A program made the translations under genes and the position numbers. A stretch of DNA of 64,000 bases from Natronobacterium texcoconense. GTDB taxonomy: Archaea; Halobacteriota; Halobacteria; Halobacteriales; Natrialbaceae. Positions 7,586 to 16,973 of the stretch are shown here, piece after piece (position 1 is the first letter of the stretch; every line of letters begins with the position of its first letter). The stretch is taken from contig NZ_FNLC01000002.1 of NCBI RefSeq assembly GCF_900104065.1, positions 1 through 64,000 of the forward strand. The letters are read 5' to 3'. Below the pieces are notes generated by a model. That model had not been told where the DNA came from. It saw only the letters and a program-made list of their open reading frames with translations, and ran no database searches.

Positions 7586-8602
7586 ATGGTCTTACACTTC
7601 AGAGAAGCAACCAGTGTGTACAGGAAAACGTTACCGTACGCCCTTCTTCAGCTCGGGATCGGCGTCATATTCGCGGTTCTCGGCGTGATATACCTGAGCC
7701 TCATCGGATGGCTCGCCGTCCGATTCTTCTGGGGCGATGGTGGTCTGAGTCTCGTTATCGTCGGGGGCGTAATGTTGCTCGGCCTCGCGAGTTTCGCGTT
7801 CATCTGGCGGCTGATTCAGAAGTACTTCCTCTATATGGTCAAGACAGGGCACGTCGCCGTCATCGCACACGTCGTCGAAGAAGGTGAGGTGCCGGAAAAC
7901 CAGATCAGCTACGGAATGAAGCAAGTGGGCGAATACTTCGTCTCGGCCAGCGGACTGTTCACCGTCAGCGTCATCGTCGACGCCGTCCTCGAGCAGTTCA
8001 ACCGGGCGGTCGCACGGGTGCAATCGGTGCTTCCGTTTCCGGTGCCACAGAACCTGCAGACGCTCATTAGCCTGGTCCAGAAGTCGATCCGGCTGGCAGT
8101 GAAGTACCTCGACAACGCGATCATCGCCTACATGTTCGTCGACCGAAACGAAAATCGCTGGCAGTCCGCCCGTGACGGCCTCGTCCTCTACGGGAAAACC
8201 TGGAAGATGGTGCTCGGCTCGACGCTGCTGATCGTCTTCGGGATGTATGCCCTCTCGTTCGTCCTCCTCACGCTGCTTGCACCGCTTGCCGTCGCGCTCG
8301 ACTTTCTCCCGACGTCGCTCGAGCTCGTCTCGTGGCTGTTCGTCGGTGGGATGGTCGCCGTCGTCCACACCGGCGTCGTCAAGCCGTGGGTGAAGACGGT
8401 CGTGATCACGACGTTCCTCATCGAACAGCGCGACGAAGAACCCGACAGTGAAACGATGGAGTGGATCTCCGAACACTCCGATCGGTTCGACGAACTCCGC
8501 GAGAAAGCCGAAAACAACGAGCCGCTGGCCGAAGACGCGCCGGAAACCGGCGGACCGACAGACGCACCCGCCGATTCTGGCAGCGACCTGGCCGACGACT
8601 AA
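7586..8602 (+). CDS. Polytopic membrane protein, haloarchaeal, unknown function
   Basis: 338 residues from the ATG at 7586, which lies about 26 bases after the box atttaaataat and so fits a leaderless start; an in-frame GTG at 7550 is less likely. About five or six hydrophobic segments are visible in two groups (residues about 20-75 and 110-260), separated by the polar loop KTGHVAVIAHVVEEGE. The tail of about 50 residues is acidic (ENNEPLAEDAPE) and probably cytoplasmic. I do not recognise the family. It is convergent with the DUF447 gene. Confidence 0.75.
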   Translation: MVLHFREATSVYRKTLPYALLQLGIGVIFAVLGVIYLSLIGWLAVRFFWGDGGLSLVIVGGVMLLGLASFAFIWRLIQKYFLYMVKTGHVAVIAHVVEEGEVPENQISYGMKQVGEYFVSASGLFTVSVIVDAVLEQFNRAVARVQSVLPFPVPQNLQTLISLVQKSIRLAVKYLDNAIIAYMFVDRNENRWQSARDGLVLYGKTWKMVLGSTLLIVFGMYALSFVLLTLLAPLAVALDFLPTSLELVSWLFVGGMVAVVHTGVVKPWVKTVVITTFLIEQRDEEPDSETMEWISEHSDRFDELREKAENNEPLAEDAPETGGPTDAPADSGSDLADD

Positions 8603-8618
8603 CTCGGCTGGCTCGTTT

Positions 8619-9200
8619 TCACCACTCCGAGTGCTCGCGAACCCGCTCGAGTGCCTCTCGCTCCCGGTCGCTGCCAGCTCGTTCGACGACCGAAGCGAAG
8701 TACTCGAGTCGGTCACGAAGCTGTTCCTCGTCGTAGCCGTCGACACCGAGCCGTGAGGCGGCGACGGTCGCCTCGATCACGGCTCCGAAACCGCGGTCGA
8801 TCGTCGGCACCGTCGTTCGCTCGACCGCAGTTTCGACGGGCTCGAGTCGCCATTTCTCCCACTCGGTTCCGTCCTCGGTACCCGTCTCGATCGAGTCGAC
8901 CTCCACGCGCGTCCAGGCGCACGCGGACTCGAGGACGGGGTCGTCGTACTCGTCGATCGAGAGCGCGGCGTCGGCGAAGACGACCAGGTCGTCGACGAAC
9001 TGGACGTAGCCCTCGCCCTGGCGGTGGAAGTTGCCGCGGGTACGGGTCGACCCCCAGGTCGTCGCGGTGACGGGGTCGCCGGCGAAGACGCCGAGGGCGG
9101 CGGCGTTCCACAGGTCGTTCGGCCCGAGCGTCGTGACGACGGTTTCGGTGACACCGGAAAGCGAGACGGGCCACTCCGTGGCGTCGTTCTCGTCGCTCAT
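8619..9200 (-). CDS. DUF447 family protein (FMN-binding split-barrel type)
   Basis: 193 residues. The arrangement of NDLWNAAALGVFAGDPV, then STRTRGNFHRQGEGYVQFVD and CAWTRVEVDSIE, matches the archaeal DUF447 family, thought to have a flavin-nucleotide-binding split-barrel fold. Its start overlaps the stop of the next gene by four bases (9197-9200), so it is translationally coupled to the CitG-like protein upstream. That pairing recurs in archaea and suggests a shared cofactor-related task, but no substrate is known to me. Confidence 0.78.
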   Translation of the reverse strand: MSDENDATEWPVSLSGVTETVVTTLGPNDLWNAAALGVFAGDPVTATTWGSTRTRGNFHRQGEGYVQFVDDLVVFADAALSIDEYDDPVLESACAWTRVEVDSIETGTEDGTEWEKWRLEPVETAVERTTVPTIDRGFGAVIEATVAASRLGVDGYDEEQLRDRLEYFASVVERAGSDREREALERVREHSEW

Positions 9201-10054
9201 ACCTCGAGTCCTCCGCGCTCGAGTGCAATGTAGAGTCCGGCAGCGGTAACGTCCGCCGTCGTTCCGGGATTGATCCCGCGTTCGACGAGGTCCTCGGCGA
9301 AGGTTTCGACGGCGTCGGGATCGGTCTCGAGAGCGTCTCGCTCGAAGAGCGTGGCAGCGCGGTCGCTCACCTTTCGAGCGACGTCTTCGTCGTGGCGGTT
9401 CGCAACGAGCGTGTCCGGTCGCTCCGCGAGCAGGGAGAGGAAGACGCTCGCGGCCCGATCGGTCGCTGGACCCTCGGCCTCAACGAGGCGGTCGGCCGCG
9501 GCGAACGAGCGTTCGAAGCCCGTAACCCACTCGCGTGCGACGTCGTCGCCGGGGACGCTGCGGTCCATCACGTCGAGCAAGGTCAATCCTCGGTCCTCGA
9601 GTGCTGGCACGGCATCCGAACCACGCCGGACGTCGAGTGGCTCCATCTCCGTGGGCGGATCGGCGACGAAGACGTCGACGTGATCGAACGCACGGTAGAA
9701 GCCCGCGGCATCGGCGACGGTCGTCTCCTCGACGACGGATTCGACGGTCGACGGAGAGAGTCGTTCGCCGTCCGCAGTTGCCCGAACGAGCGGGACGAGC
9801 AACAGCAGCGCGCCGAACTGGGTGTTGCCGCCGCCCTGGGAAGCCATCCCCTCGACGGCGCGTTCGAACGCGTCACCGACGGAATCGCCGTTCTGGGCCA
9901 TCTCGAGTCCCTCCTCGGCCCCGACAGTCCCAGCGAGGAAGTGCTCGAACCGGAGGTCCGCGAGGTCGCGACGCCGGTCCACGTTACCCGGTTTGGGCGT
10001 GCCGGCGACCTCGAGCAGGAGTGCCAGGCGTGCGTTTTGTGCTGGCGTTCGCAT
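9197..10054 (-). CDS. CitG-like triphosphoribosyl-dephospho-CoA synthase family protein
   Basis: 285 residues from the ATG at 10052-10054 (MRTPAQNARLALLLEVAGTP); an upstream in-frame start lacks family similarity. Family motifs are PKPGNVDR near the N-terminus, SQGGGNTQFGALLLL in the middle, and NPGTTADVTAAGLYIAL at the end. In bacteria CitG/MdcB transfer a triphosphoribosyl unit to dephospho-CoA for citrate or malonate decarboxylase. No decarboxylase genes are nearby, so the archaeal reaction probably differs. It is coupled to the DUF447 gene by an ATGA overlap. A TATA-like ctaagc lies about 27 bases upstream. Confidence 0.82.
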   Translation of the reverse strand: MRTPAQNARLALLLEVAGTPKPGNVDRRRDLADLRFEHFLAGTVGAEEGLEMAQNGDSVGDAFERAVEGMASQGGGNTQFGALLLLVPLVRATADGERLSPSTVESVVEETTVADAAGFYRAFDHVDVFVADPPTEMEPLDVRRGSDAVPALEDRGLTLLDVMDRSVPGDDVAREWVTGFERSFAAADRLVEAEGPATDRAASVFLSLLAERPDTLVANRHDEDVARKVSDRAATLFERDALETDPDAVETFAEDLVERGINPGTTADVTAAGLYIALERGGLEV

Positions 10055-10142
10055 ATCTCGAGGGAGTAGTTGGGTGGGCTTAGGGTTAGGGTCTCCAGTC
10101 GGGACCACCACCCCTAAACCGCCCGTCTCCTAACTGCCACCG

Positions 10143-11072
10143 ATGACCGAGACCGAGGCCCCACCGGAGCCGGCCCTCCCCGAGGACCTCGAGGCCGTCC
10201 GCGAGGCGCTGATCGAGTGGTACGAGGACGACCATCGGGACTTCCCGTGGCGACGTACCGACGATCCTTACGCCATCCTCGTGAGCGAGGTGATGAGCCA
10301 GCAGACCCAGCTGGGACGCGTCGTCGAGGCCTGGGATGAGTTCCTCGAGCGGTGGCCGACGACGGCGGAACTCGCGGCAGCCGACAGGGCCGACGTGGTG
10401 GGGTTCTGGACGAGTCACAGCCTCGGGTACAACAACCGGGCGAAGTACCTCCACGAGGCCGCTGCCCAGGTTGAGACCGAGTACGACGGTGAGTTCCCGA
10501 CAACGCCCGAGGAACTCCAGGAGCTGATGGGTGTCGGTCCCTACACCGCGAACGCGGTCGCGAGCTTCGCGTTCAACAACGGCGACGCGGTCGTCGACAC
10601 GAACGTCAAGCGCGTCCTCTATCGGGCGTTCGACGTCCCGGACGACGACGCGGTGTTCGAGGAGAACGCAAACGAGATCATGCCCAACGGACGCTCTCGC
10701 GTCTGGAACAACGCGATCATGGAACTGGGCGGCGTCGCCTGCGAGCAGACGCCAAGCTGTGACGAGGCCGGCTGTCCGTGGCGGGAGTGGTGTTCGGCCT
10801 ACGAGAGCGGCGATTTCACCGCACCCGACGTCCCGACCCAGCCGTCGTTCGAGGGGAGCCGCCGCCAGTTCCGCGGCCGCATCATCTCGACGCTGAAGGA
10901 GTACGACGAACTCGAGCTAGATACGCTCGGTCCACGAATCCGCGTCGACTACACCCCCAACGGCGAGTACGGCCGGGAGTGGCTCGAGGGGCTGCTCTCG
11001 GATCTCGAGGACGACGAACTCGTCGACGTCGACCGACGCGACGGCGAGGTCGTCGCGCGACTTCGTCGGTGA
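10143..11072 (+). CDS. mutY: A/G-specific adenine glycosylase MutY
   Basis: 309 residues. MutY removes adenine mispaired with 8-oxoguanine. The catalytic glutamate is E49 in SEVMSQQTQL, and the helix-hairpin-helix GVGPYTANAV leads to the aspartate in VVDTNVKRVL. The iron-sulfur cysteines are present (CEQTPSC, then CPWREWC), but the spacing is C-x5-C-x4-C-x5-C rather than the usual C-x6-C-x2-C-x5-C. The C-terminal domain is short compared with bacterial MutY. The ATG lies about 29 bases after cctaaacc, fitting a leaderless start. It is divergent from the CitG-like gene. Confidence 0.93.
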   Translation: MTETEAPPEPALPEDLEAVREALIEWYEDDHRDFPWRRTDDPYAILVSEVMSQQTQLGRVVEAWDEFLERWPTTAELAAADRADVVGFWTSHSLGYNNRAKYLHEAAAQVETEYDGEFPTTPEELQELMGVGPYTANAVASFAFNNGDAVVDTNVKRVLYRAFDVPDDDAVFEENANEIMPNGRSRVWNNAIMELGGVACEQTPSCDEAGCPWREWCSAYESGDFTAPDVPTQPSFEGSRRQFRGRIISTLKEYDELELDTLGPRIRVDYTPNGEYGREWLEGLLSDLEDDELVDVDRRDGEVVARLRR

Positions 11073-11206
11073 GACGCGCTACGCGTTTTTTTCCGGGATC
11101 TGGAGTAACAACCTGTCCCCTTGTGACACACCACCACTATTAGTTGGCGGAATATACATTTTATCTTTCCATCAGATTAAAGTAGAATAATTCTGAAGGT
11201 AGGGGC

Positions 11207-13930
11207 ATGCAAAGACGTGAAATGATCGTCGGAAGCGGTACCGTCGCAACCTTTGCCCTCACCGGCTATGCCGGCGCAACGACGGACGACGCTGACGACG
11301 ACGGTGAGACGACCCTGTCGTCTGACCTCGAGTCCGTTCTCGAACTGGTCCCCGCAGAATCGACCCTCGATGCGAGCTATCAGCGACTCCAGTACGTCCA
11401 CGTCGAGAATACTGACGACGAACTCGACCACCAGACGCGGCGTACTCTCGACGATCTAGAGGAGGTCGATCCCGACACGGTATCGGACGTGATCTCGGTT
11501 GTTGCCGACGACGGCCGCGTTCGACTTAGTGCCGTCACTGGCTCGTTCGATCGGCCCGACATCGGCGGAAGCGAGGAAGACGACAACTGGCTGGTCGGCG
11601 ACCTCGACGGCGAGGACGCGTTCGCGGCCGCGGACGGAAAGATGATCGTCGCCTCCGGTGAAGATGCGAACGAGGTCGTCCAGACGGCGGTCGACGCCGT
11701 CCACGGTGACGCCGACTCGATCCTGGCCAGCCCCGAAGAAACCGAGCCGGTATTCGAGCGACTCGAGTCGATGGAGTACGTGACGTTCTTCCCGAACGTC
11801 GAGGACTACGCCTACTTCGAGTTCGACGGCGAGGTGTCGTCGTTCGCTGTCGGATTCCAGCAACCCCCGATGGCGCTTTCGGGCACGACGGAAAACGAGT
11901 ACGTCGTCGCAGCCGAGTCGACCGTCGACGACGACTGGCTCCTCGAACGGATCGAGCGAATCGAACAGGGGCAGTTCGTCGAGACGACGGTCGACCGTTC
12001 GGACGGGTTCGTCCACGTCGAGGCAGTCGTCGACCAGCCGCCCGAACGCGACCGCGATGCGGCACCCGACGCGAGCGTCCGCGCTCGAGCCGACGCCGAC
12101 GAGGGGGTCGTGACGTTCGAACATGCCGACGGCGAAACGATCGATACCGAGAATCTCGAAGTGTGGAAAGACGGCGAACTCGCAGACGACCAGCCTGCCG
12201 ACGACCACGTGACGTTCGCCGAAGGCGATCGCTTCGAACTCGAGACGGGACCGCTCGCAGACGTCGGCCTTCGCTGGTTCGACGAGAGCGAGGACGTCTA
12301 TTACTACTACGATACGGCCCTCGTCGGGCGCAACTCGTTCGAGACGAGCCACGACATCGACGACGACACAGTAGAGATCACCTACGTCGGCGAACTCGAG
12401 GCCGACCCCGCCCGTCTCGAACTCGTTCATCGGGACGACGAGCGAACCGACCTCGAGCGAAGGACTCTCGATGACGTCCTGGAATCGCTCACGACGGGCG
12501 ACTCGATCACTGTCGACGACGTCACGCTCGGCGACCGCGTCTCGCTCGAGCTTTCGGTTCCGGCTAACCCGAACCGGGGCCAGCGGTCGTTGGCCAGACA
12601 CCGCGTTCGACCGCCGCGAATGTTCATCAGCCGTCGTGAATCCGGTGTCGTGGCACGGTACCACGACGATCAAGACCGCGACGCGGACGAGTTCCGCGTG
12701 CTCGTCGACGACGAGACAGCATCCGTACAGTTTACCGACGAGACCGACACCCTCTCGGCGGGTGACGAGATCGAACTCGGTGACGTTTCACACGGCTCGA
12801 CCGTCACCATCGAGTGGCTCGAGCCGGACGAGCCGACTGTCATCGAGGAGACGGTCGTTTATCCCTACAGTCGCGTCGACATGACCTACGACGACGCGTC
12901 GGGAACGGTGACGGTCGACTACGAGGACGGTGACGAGATCGATGCCGACGACCTCGAGCTACGGATCGACGACGAACCGGCGGCCGACCAGCCGGCCGAC
13001 GAGTACGACACCTTCGAGCCCGGCGACGAACTCACGACTGCCGTCGATCCGTTCGCGACGGCCGAATTCGTCTGGGAGGGTCCCGACGACACCGAACACC
13101 GGTTCGGCCAGGTCATCGCCGGTCGAGAGTCGCTCGATGCCGCGTACGATCCTGACGCCGAAACCGTCGAGCTCGTCTACACGGGCGAGCAGTCTGCCGA
13201 CCCCGAGTCCCTGTCGGTCGATCGACGTGACGACGTCAGCTCGGAGGACGACGAGAACCTGTTCGCACAGGAATACGACACGCTGACTACCGGAGACAGC
13301 GTCGTCATCGAAGACGTCGGCCTCGAGGAGCGGATCACTGTCATGCTGGTACAGGAGGGAGAGAACCACGTCTCGCGCCGGTCTATCTTCCGGTTCAGGC
13401 CGGAACCCCAATGGGCGTTTACGTTTTCCGACCGGGACGACGGTCTCGTCGCCGTCTATCGCGAGGAGTCCGATCGTGACGCCGCCAACTTCGAACTGCT
13501 CGCCGATGGCGAGCCAGCCGACGTGCAGCCGTCGGATCGATACGACACGCTGACGCGAGGTGACGAACTCGCGGTCGGCGAGTTCGAGGCAGGTACCGAA
13601 CTCGTCATCCAGTGGATCGTTCCCGACGAGCCCCGGGAGATCCGTGACCACGTCGTCGTCCCGGAAGCCGAGTTCGAGTTCGAATACCACTCGGACGACG
13701 AGGAAGTTACTGTCGAGCACGCAGGCGGCGACGAAATCGCCGCCAGCGAACTGGGCGTGATCGTCGAACCGACCAGTGCCGAGCCGAGTGGCTGGGACGA
13801 GGACGGGATGGTCACCGAGGGCGATTCCACGACGGTCGACGCCGAACCTGAAGGCGGTCGTGACCCGATCGGAGTCGCGGTCGTCTTCCGAGAGCAGAAC
13901 CTGATCGACCGCGAACGGATCGAGGACTAA
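11207..13930 (+). CDS. Large secreted protein with seven tandem beta domains
   Basis: 907 residues, extremely acidic. The N-terminus (MQRREMIVGSGTVATFALTG) is a Tat-like or Sec-like signal. Residues about 40-290 form a unique domain with no match I know. From about 298 to 900 there are seven copies of an 80-90-residue unit, each with the core pattern V-x-hydrophobic, D-x-L-x-hydrophobic, a DTL-x-x-GD turn and a closing strand ending near W or L. Units 1, 4 and 7 resemble each other (EHADGETIDTENLEV, DYEDGDEIDADDLEL, EHAGGDEIAASELGV), as do 2 and 5 and also 3 and 6, giving ABC-ABC-A. The unit recalls the C-terminal domain of archaeal type IV pilins, but this is inference. It is probably a cell-surface protein. 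Preceded by AT-rich promoter DNA. Confidence 0.8.
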   Translation: MQRREMIVGSGTVATFALTGYAGATTDDADDDGETTLSSDLESVLELVPAESTLDASYQRLQYVHVENTDDELDHQTRRTLDDLEEVDPDTVSDVISVVADDGRVRLSAVTGSFDRPDIGGSEEDDNWLVGDLDGEDAFAAADGKMIVASGEDANEVVQTAVDAVHGDADSILASPEETEPVFERLESMEYVTFFPNVEDYAYFEFDGEVSSFAVGFQQPPMALSGTTENEYVVAAESTVDDDWLLERIERIEQGQFVETTVDRSDGFVHVEAVVDQPPERDRDAAPDASVRARADADEGVVTFEHADGETIDTENLEVWKDGELADDQPADDHVTFAEGDRFELETGPLADVGLRWFDESEDVYYYYDTALVGRNSFETSHDIDDDTVEITYVGELEADPARLELVHRDDERTDLERRTLDDVLESLTTGDSITVDDVTLGDRVSLELSVPANPNRGQRSLARHRVRPPRMFISRRESGVVARYHDDQDRDADEFRVLVDDETASVQFTDETDTLSAGDEIELGDVSHGSTVTIEWLEPDEPTVIEETVVYPYSRVDMTYDDASGTVTVDYEDGDEIDADDLELRIDDEPAADQPADEYDTFEPGDELTTAVDPFATAEFVWEGPDDTEHRFGQVIAGRESLDAAYDPDAETVELVYTGEQSADPESLSVDRRDDVSSEDDENLFAQEYDTLTTGDSVVIEDVGLEERITVMLVQEGENHVSRRSIFRFRPEPQWAFTFSDRDDGLVAVYREESDRDAANFELLADGEPADVQPSDRYDTLTRGDELAVGEFEAGTELVIQWIVPDEPREIRDHVVVPEAEFEFEYHSDDEEVTVEHAGGDEIAASELGVIVEPTSAEPSGWDEDGMVTEGDSTTVDAEPEGGRDPIGVAVVFREQNLIDRERIED

Positions 13931-14020
13931 CGAGCCGTTTGCCCGTGTAACGACGGAGGATCGCTCCGTCTCGACGCTCTCAGGCAAAGCCCCTTCTTTC
14001 TCGCTCCCGACGACAGGGAC

Positions 14021-14608
14021 ATGACGGACGTTCACGTCGTCGGCATCTGTGGCAGCCTTCGCGACGAGAGCAAGACTCGACTCGCCCTCGAGCGACTGCT
14101 CGAGGCCTCCAGACGAGCGGGAGCAACGACCGAACTGCTCGGCCTGCGGGAGTACGAACTGCCGACCTTCGACGCCGACCGCGACCGCGAGGGGGCAGGC
14201 GACGCCGAGTCACTCGCGAAACGCGTCCGGGAGGCGGACGCGGTCGTACTCGGAACGCCGGTGTATCACGGTTCGTACTCCTCGCCGCTGAAGACGGCGA
14301 TCGATTACTGTGGGTTCGACGAGTTCAGGGGGAAGACAGTCGGCCTGCTGGCCGTCTCAGGCGGTGCGTTTCCCGTGCTGGCGCTCGATCACCTGCGGTC
14401 GGTCTGTCGGGCGCTCAACGCGTGGGTGATCCCACACGAGGCAGCGATCGCAAACTCCGGGTCGGCGTTCGAGGACGGCTCGTTCGTCGACGAGAAACTC
14501 GAGCAGCGGGTCGCGACGCTCGGCCGGCGGGCGGTCCAGTACGCGAACATCGAACCGGATCCGGACTCGTTCGAGAGCGACCAGAACGTGGGTGCGGAAG
14601 GGAAGTAG
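14021..14608 (+). CDS. NADPH-dependent FMN reductase family protein
   Basis: 195 residues of flavodoxin-like fold. The phosphate-binding loop GICGSLRDESKTRLAL (residues 8-23) and the flavin-contact segments GTPVYHGSYSSPLKTAIDYC (about 85-104) and VSGGAFPVLALDHLR match the NAD(P)H:FMN reductase family (SsuE/azoreductase type), which reduce free flavin or quinones. No partner oxygenase is adjacent, so the electron acceptor is unknown. It is the last gene before an AT-richer acetyltransferase on the other strand. Confidence 0.88.
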   Translation: MTDVHVVGICGSLRDESKTRLALERLLEASRRAGATTELLGLREYELPTFDADRDREGAGDAESLAKRVREADAVVLGTPVYHGSYSSPLKTAIDYCGFDEFRGKTVGLLAVSGGAFPVLALDHLRSVCRALNAWVIPHEAAIANSGSAFEDGSFVDEKLEQRVATLGRRAVQYANIEPDPDSFESDQNVGAEGK

Positions 14609-14669
14609 CCACTGAACGCCGATGCACCCCCGATCGAACACCGTCGTGCGATCGCAACGAGAACGGCCG

Positions 14670-15200
14670 TCAGATTTGCGTCTCTCGTCGATACAGTTGC
14701 GTCTCGAGCGGTTCGCTATATAATGTAATCGTCCGGTGGTCAAACCGGGTAAATTCGATCGATTCGTAGAACGCACGACCTCGTTCGTTGGCGGAGAGCA
14801 CTTCCACGAATAACTCGTCTATCTCCCCCGGAATCGCTTTGCGTCCGGTTTCGAACAGCGACGTTCCGATTCCTTCTCTCCAGAATTTCGGGTCGAGATA
14901 GAGCGATCGAATCTCACAGCCATCCGGCTTGACGAACTCGTGTGTATTGTCTTCTCCCCAACAGAAGTTGATAATTCCTGCAATCTCATCGTCAGAGAGG
15001 GCAACAAAAAAGAGGAGTTCTTCGTCGCTGAGCTTTCGCTGGAACCGCTCTTCCGGGTAGAACTCGGCAGGTTTGTCGGTCAGTTCGATCAGCTGTTCCT
15101 CACTAATCAGGCCACCATAGCCCTGTCTCCATGAATTGGCAACAGCGCGTTGAATCCCCGTAATATCGTCGGCAGTAGCACGACGAATCGTTTGACCCAT
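14670..15200 (-). CDS. GNAT family N-acetyltransferase
   Basis: 176 residues. Acetyl-CoA binding motif A is visible as SLYLDPKFWREGIGTSLFE, with the pyrophosphate-binding REGIGT, and FVEVLSANERGRAFYESIEF forms motif B. GNAT enzymes move an acetyl group to an amine; the substrate is not evident. The gene uses more A/T-ending codons and more lysine than its neighbours, a mild hint of recent transfer. Upstream DNA (cttatcaaagaatttg) is AT-rich and offers a promoter. Confidence 0.9.
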   Translation of the reverse strand: MGQTIRRATADDITGIQRAVANSWRQGYGGLISEEQLIELTDKPAEFYPEERFQRKLSDEELLFFVALSDDEIAGIINFCWGEDNTHEFVKPDGCEIRSLYLDPKFWREGIGTSLFETGRKAIPGEIDELFVEVLSANERGRAFYESIEFTRFDHRTITLYSEPLETQLYRRETQI

Positions 15201-15277
15201 ACCTATAGAAGAACAAATTCTTTGATAAGACTTTCACCGATACGAAACGCGCGTTTCAGCGACTATCAACGGATCGT

Positions 15278-15928
15278 TCAGCAGCCGTTCGCGAGGAGCC
15301 GGTAGAACCGCTGTTGATGGGCGAGGAAGGCACAGAGCCCGAAGGCGACGATACCGAGGTGGACGGCTTCGATCTGGATCACGAACGTCGTCACCTCGAG
15401 CGACAGCGGCGGTGAGACGATCGTCCAGTCTATGAATTGACTCGAGACGAGCAACGCTGCCGAACCTGCGGCCAGCAACGCGGCGGGGAGTACTGCCCAG
15501 GGTGACGGAACTCGATCGGCGTCGATCCGGAAGACGTGCCGCTCGAACGCGAACTGGGCCATGAGGAGGCCGATCAGGACGACTGTGGCGACGACAACGC
15601 CGACGATACCGCCGAGCAGATCGGCGACGAGCAGCCAGACGATCCAGCTGCCGGTAAACGCGACTGCGGCACTGAGTCGGCGCGGTTGCAGGAGATCACC
15701 CAGCGTGCTGATCGTCGCCTCGAAGAGGCCAGCACGCAAGAGCGCCCCACAGAAGAGAATGCCGAGCGCGGCGAGCGCCGTCGACGCCGTCTGTGCGTCG
15801 ACGACGAGCCAAAACCAGAGCCCGACGGCAACCGTCTCGAGCGCCGCCGTCGAGATCGCTGCGGTGATCCCGACGACGCGACGTCGAGTCGTCCGACCGA
15901 GCACCCCAGGCTGGCGAATGACGCTCAT
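15278..15928 (-). CDS. Polytopic membrane protein, unknown function
   Basis: 216 residues from the ATG at 15926-15928 (MSVIRQPGVLGRTTRRR); a TTG in frame further upstream is unlikely. It has about six hydrophobic segments and a basic N-terminal loop, so the N-terminus is probably cytoplasmic. Segment pairs are LFCGALLRAGLFE, GGIVGVVVATVVLIGLLMAQ and EAVHLGIVAFGLCAFLAHQQ. No catalytic motif or family was recognised. Confidence 0.65.
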   Translation of the reverse strand: MSVIRQPGVLGRTTRRRVVGITAAISTAALETVAVGLWFWLVVDAQTASTALAALGILFCGALLRAGLFEATISTLGDLLQPRRLSAAVAFTGSWIVWLLVADLLGGIVGVVVATVVLIGLLMAQFAFERHVFRIDADRVPSPWAVLPAALLAAGSAALLVSSQFIDWTIVSPPLSLEVTTFVIQIEAVHLGIVAFGLCAFLAHQQRFYRLLANGC

Positions 15929-16287
15929 ACCTGCTGATAGGTGGGTACCCGTTTCGTTATGCAAGACATTACAGGATTCGAACGGACTCCGTTCGAAACT
16001 TCATAGCGGAGTAATCCGTTATTTCCCGTCGCCAGTCCGCTGACTGGCGCCTCTCGACGCGAGCGGATCGGGAGTCTTCGACACACGAGTCGATCTCTCG
16101 AGCGAGACCCTCACGAACTGCGCCACGTGATACCGTATCGCGTTACCGTTATCCGGGTCGTCGCACGCCCGACGGTCTCGCGTTCGAGGACGTCGACCGA
16201 GTAGGCGGTCGATAACGCCGCTTCCAGTCAGTAAATCAGTCGAAACGTTGAACAGGATTATATACGCCGAAGTGGTCGATGCGGATT
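15929..16287. other. Intergenic region with divergent promoters
   Basis: About 360 bases between two divergently transcribed membrane-protein genes. A clear TATA-like box (gattatatacg, 16256-16266) serves the plus-strand gene. A short inverted repeat, ccagtccgctgactgg, is near 16034-16049. No tRNA or coding frame with family features was seen. Confidence 0.5.
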
Positions 16288-16863
16288 ATGCCGGAGACGG
16301 AGCAACAGGACAAGACGCTGTCCGAACTCGTTGTAAAAGAAGCGGTCGGTAAAGGACTCGATAGCCCCCTACGCGATTCGATACTCGAGGCCGTCGAGGA
16401 GACGGAAGGATCGCCCCGATCCCGTCGACTCCCACTCGTGGGTGCGGTGTTCGGTCTGGGCGCGGCGGTTGGATATCTCGCGGGCCAACAGTCTGAGGAC
16501 CTGATGGATCGCTCTCTCGACGAAATCGAGGAACCCGAGGTCGTCGAGGAGGTCGTCGAACAGACGGATAAAATCACCGAGACGGGAGACGAGGACGAAT
16601 CCATGGGGATGGAAGGCGAGACCGACGAGGGCGGCTCGTCGATGCTTCCACGAATTCTGCTCGGACTAGGCATCCTCGCGGGTGCCGTGATCCTCCGCCG
16701 TCGTCTCAGTGAAAGCGAGGAAGAGGAGTGGGAGCCGATCGAGGAGTTCGAGCCCGCGACAGATATCGACGAAGAGGAAGAAGAGAGCGAAGCGATGGAA
16801 GACGAGGCCGAGGACGAAGACGAAAGCGAAGCCGAGTCGGAAGCGGACGAGACCGAAGAGTAA
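16288..16863 (+). CDS. Acidic membrane protein with two hydrophobic segments
   Basis: 191 residues from the ATG at 16288, about 27 bases after the TATA-like gattatatacg and so probably leaderless; an in-frame ATG at 16279 is the alternative. An amphipathic N-terminal region (TLSELVVKEAVGKGLDSPLR) precedes a short hydrophobic segment (LVGAVFGLGAAVGYLAG), an acidic linker, and a second one (MLPRILLGLGILAGAVILRR). The tail is almost all glutamate and aspartate. This architecture is common in haloarchaea; function unknown. Confidence 0.65.
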   Translation: MPETEQQDKTLSELVVKEAVGKGLDSPLRDSILEAVEETEGSPRSRRLPLVGAVFGLGAAVGYLAGQQSEDLMDRSLDEIEEPEVVEEVVEQTDKITETGDEDESMGMEGETDEGGSSMLPRILLGLGILAGAVILRRRLSESEEEEWEPIEEFEPATDIDEEEEESEAMEDEAEDEDESEAESEADETEE

Positions 16864-16973
16864 CGTCGATCACCCTCCCCGTTCCCGTTCGATTTTCTCG
16901 AGTCTTCGTTCGTTGCCCGCTTGCCTCCCGGTGACGAAGGAGCTAAGGGGGCGACGCTGTCAGTGTGAAGCCA

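Noticed and set aside
10080-10096. Telomere-like ttagggttaggg near 10080-10093
   Set aside because: It fits overlapping TATA-like elements of the divergent CitG-like and mutY genes. Only two units, and the chromosome is expected to be circular.
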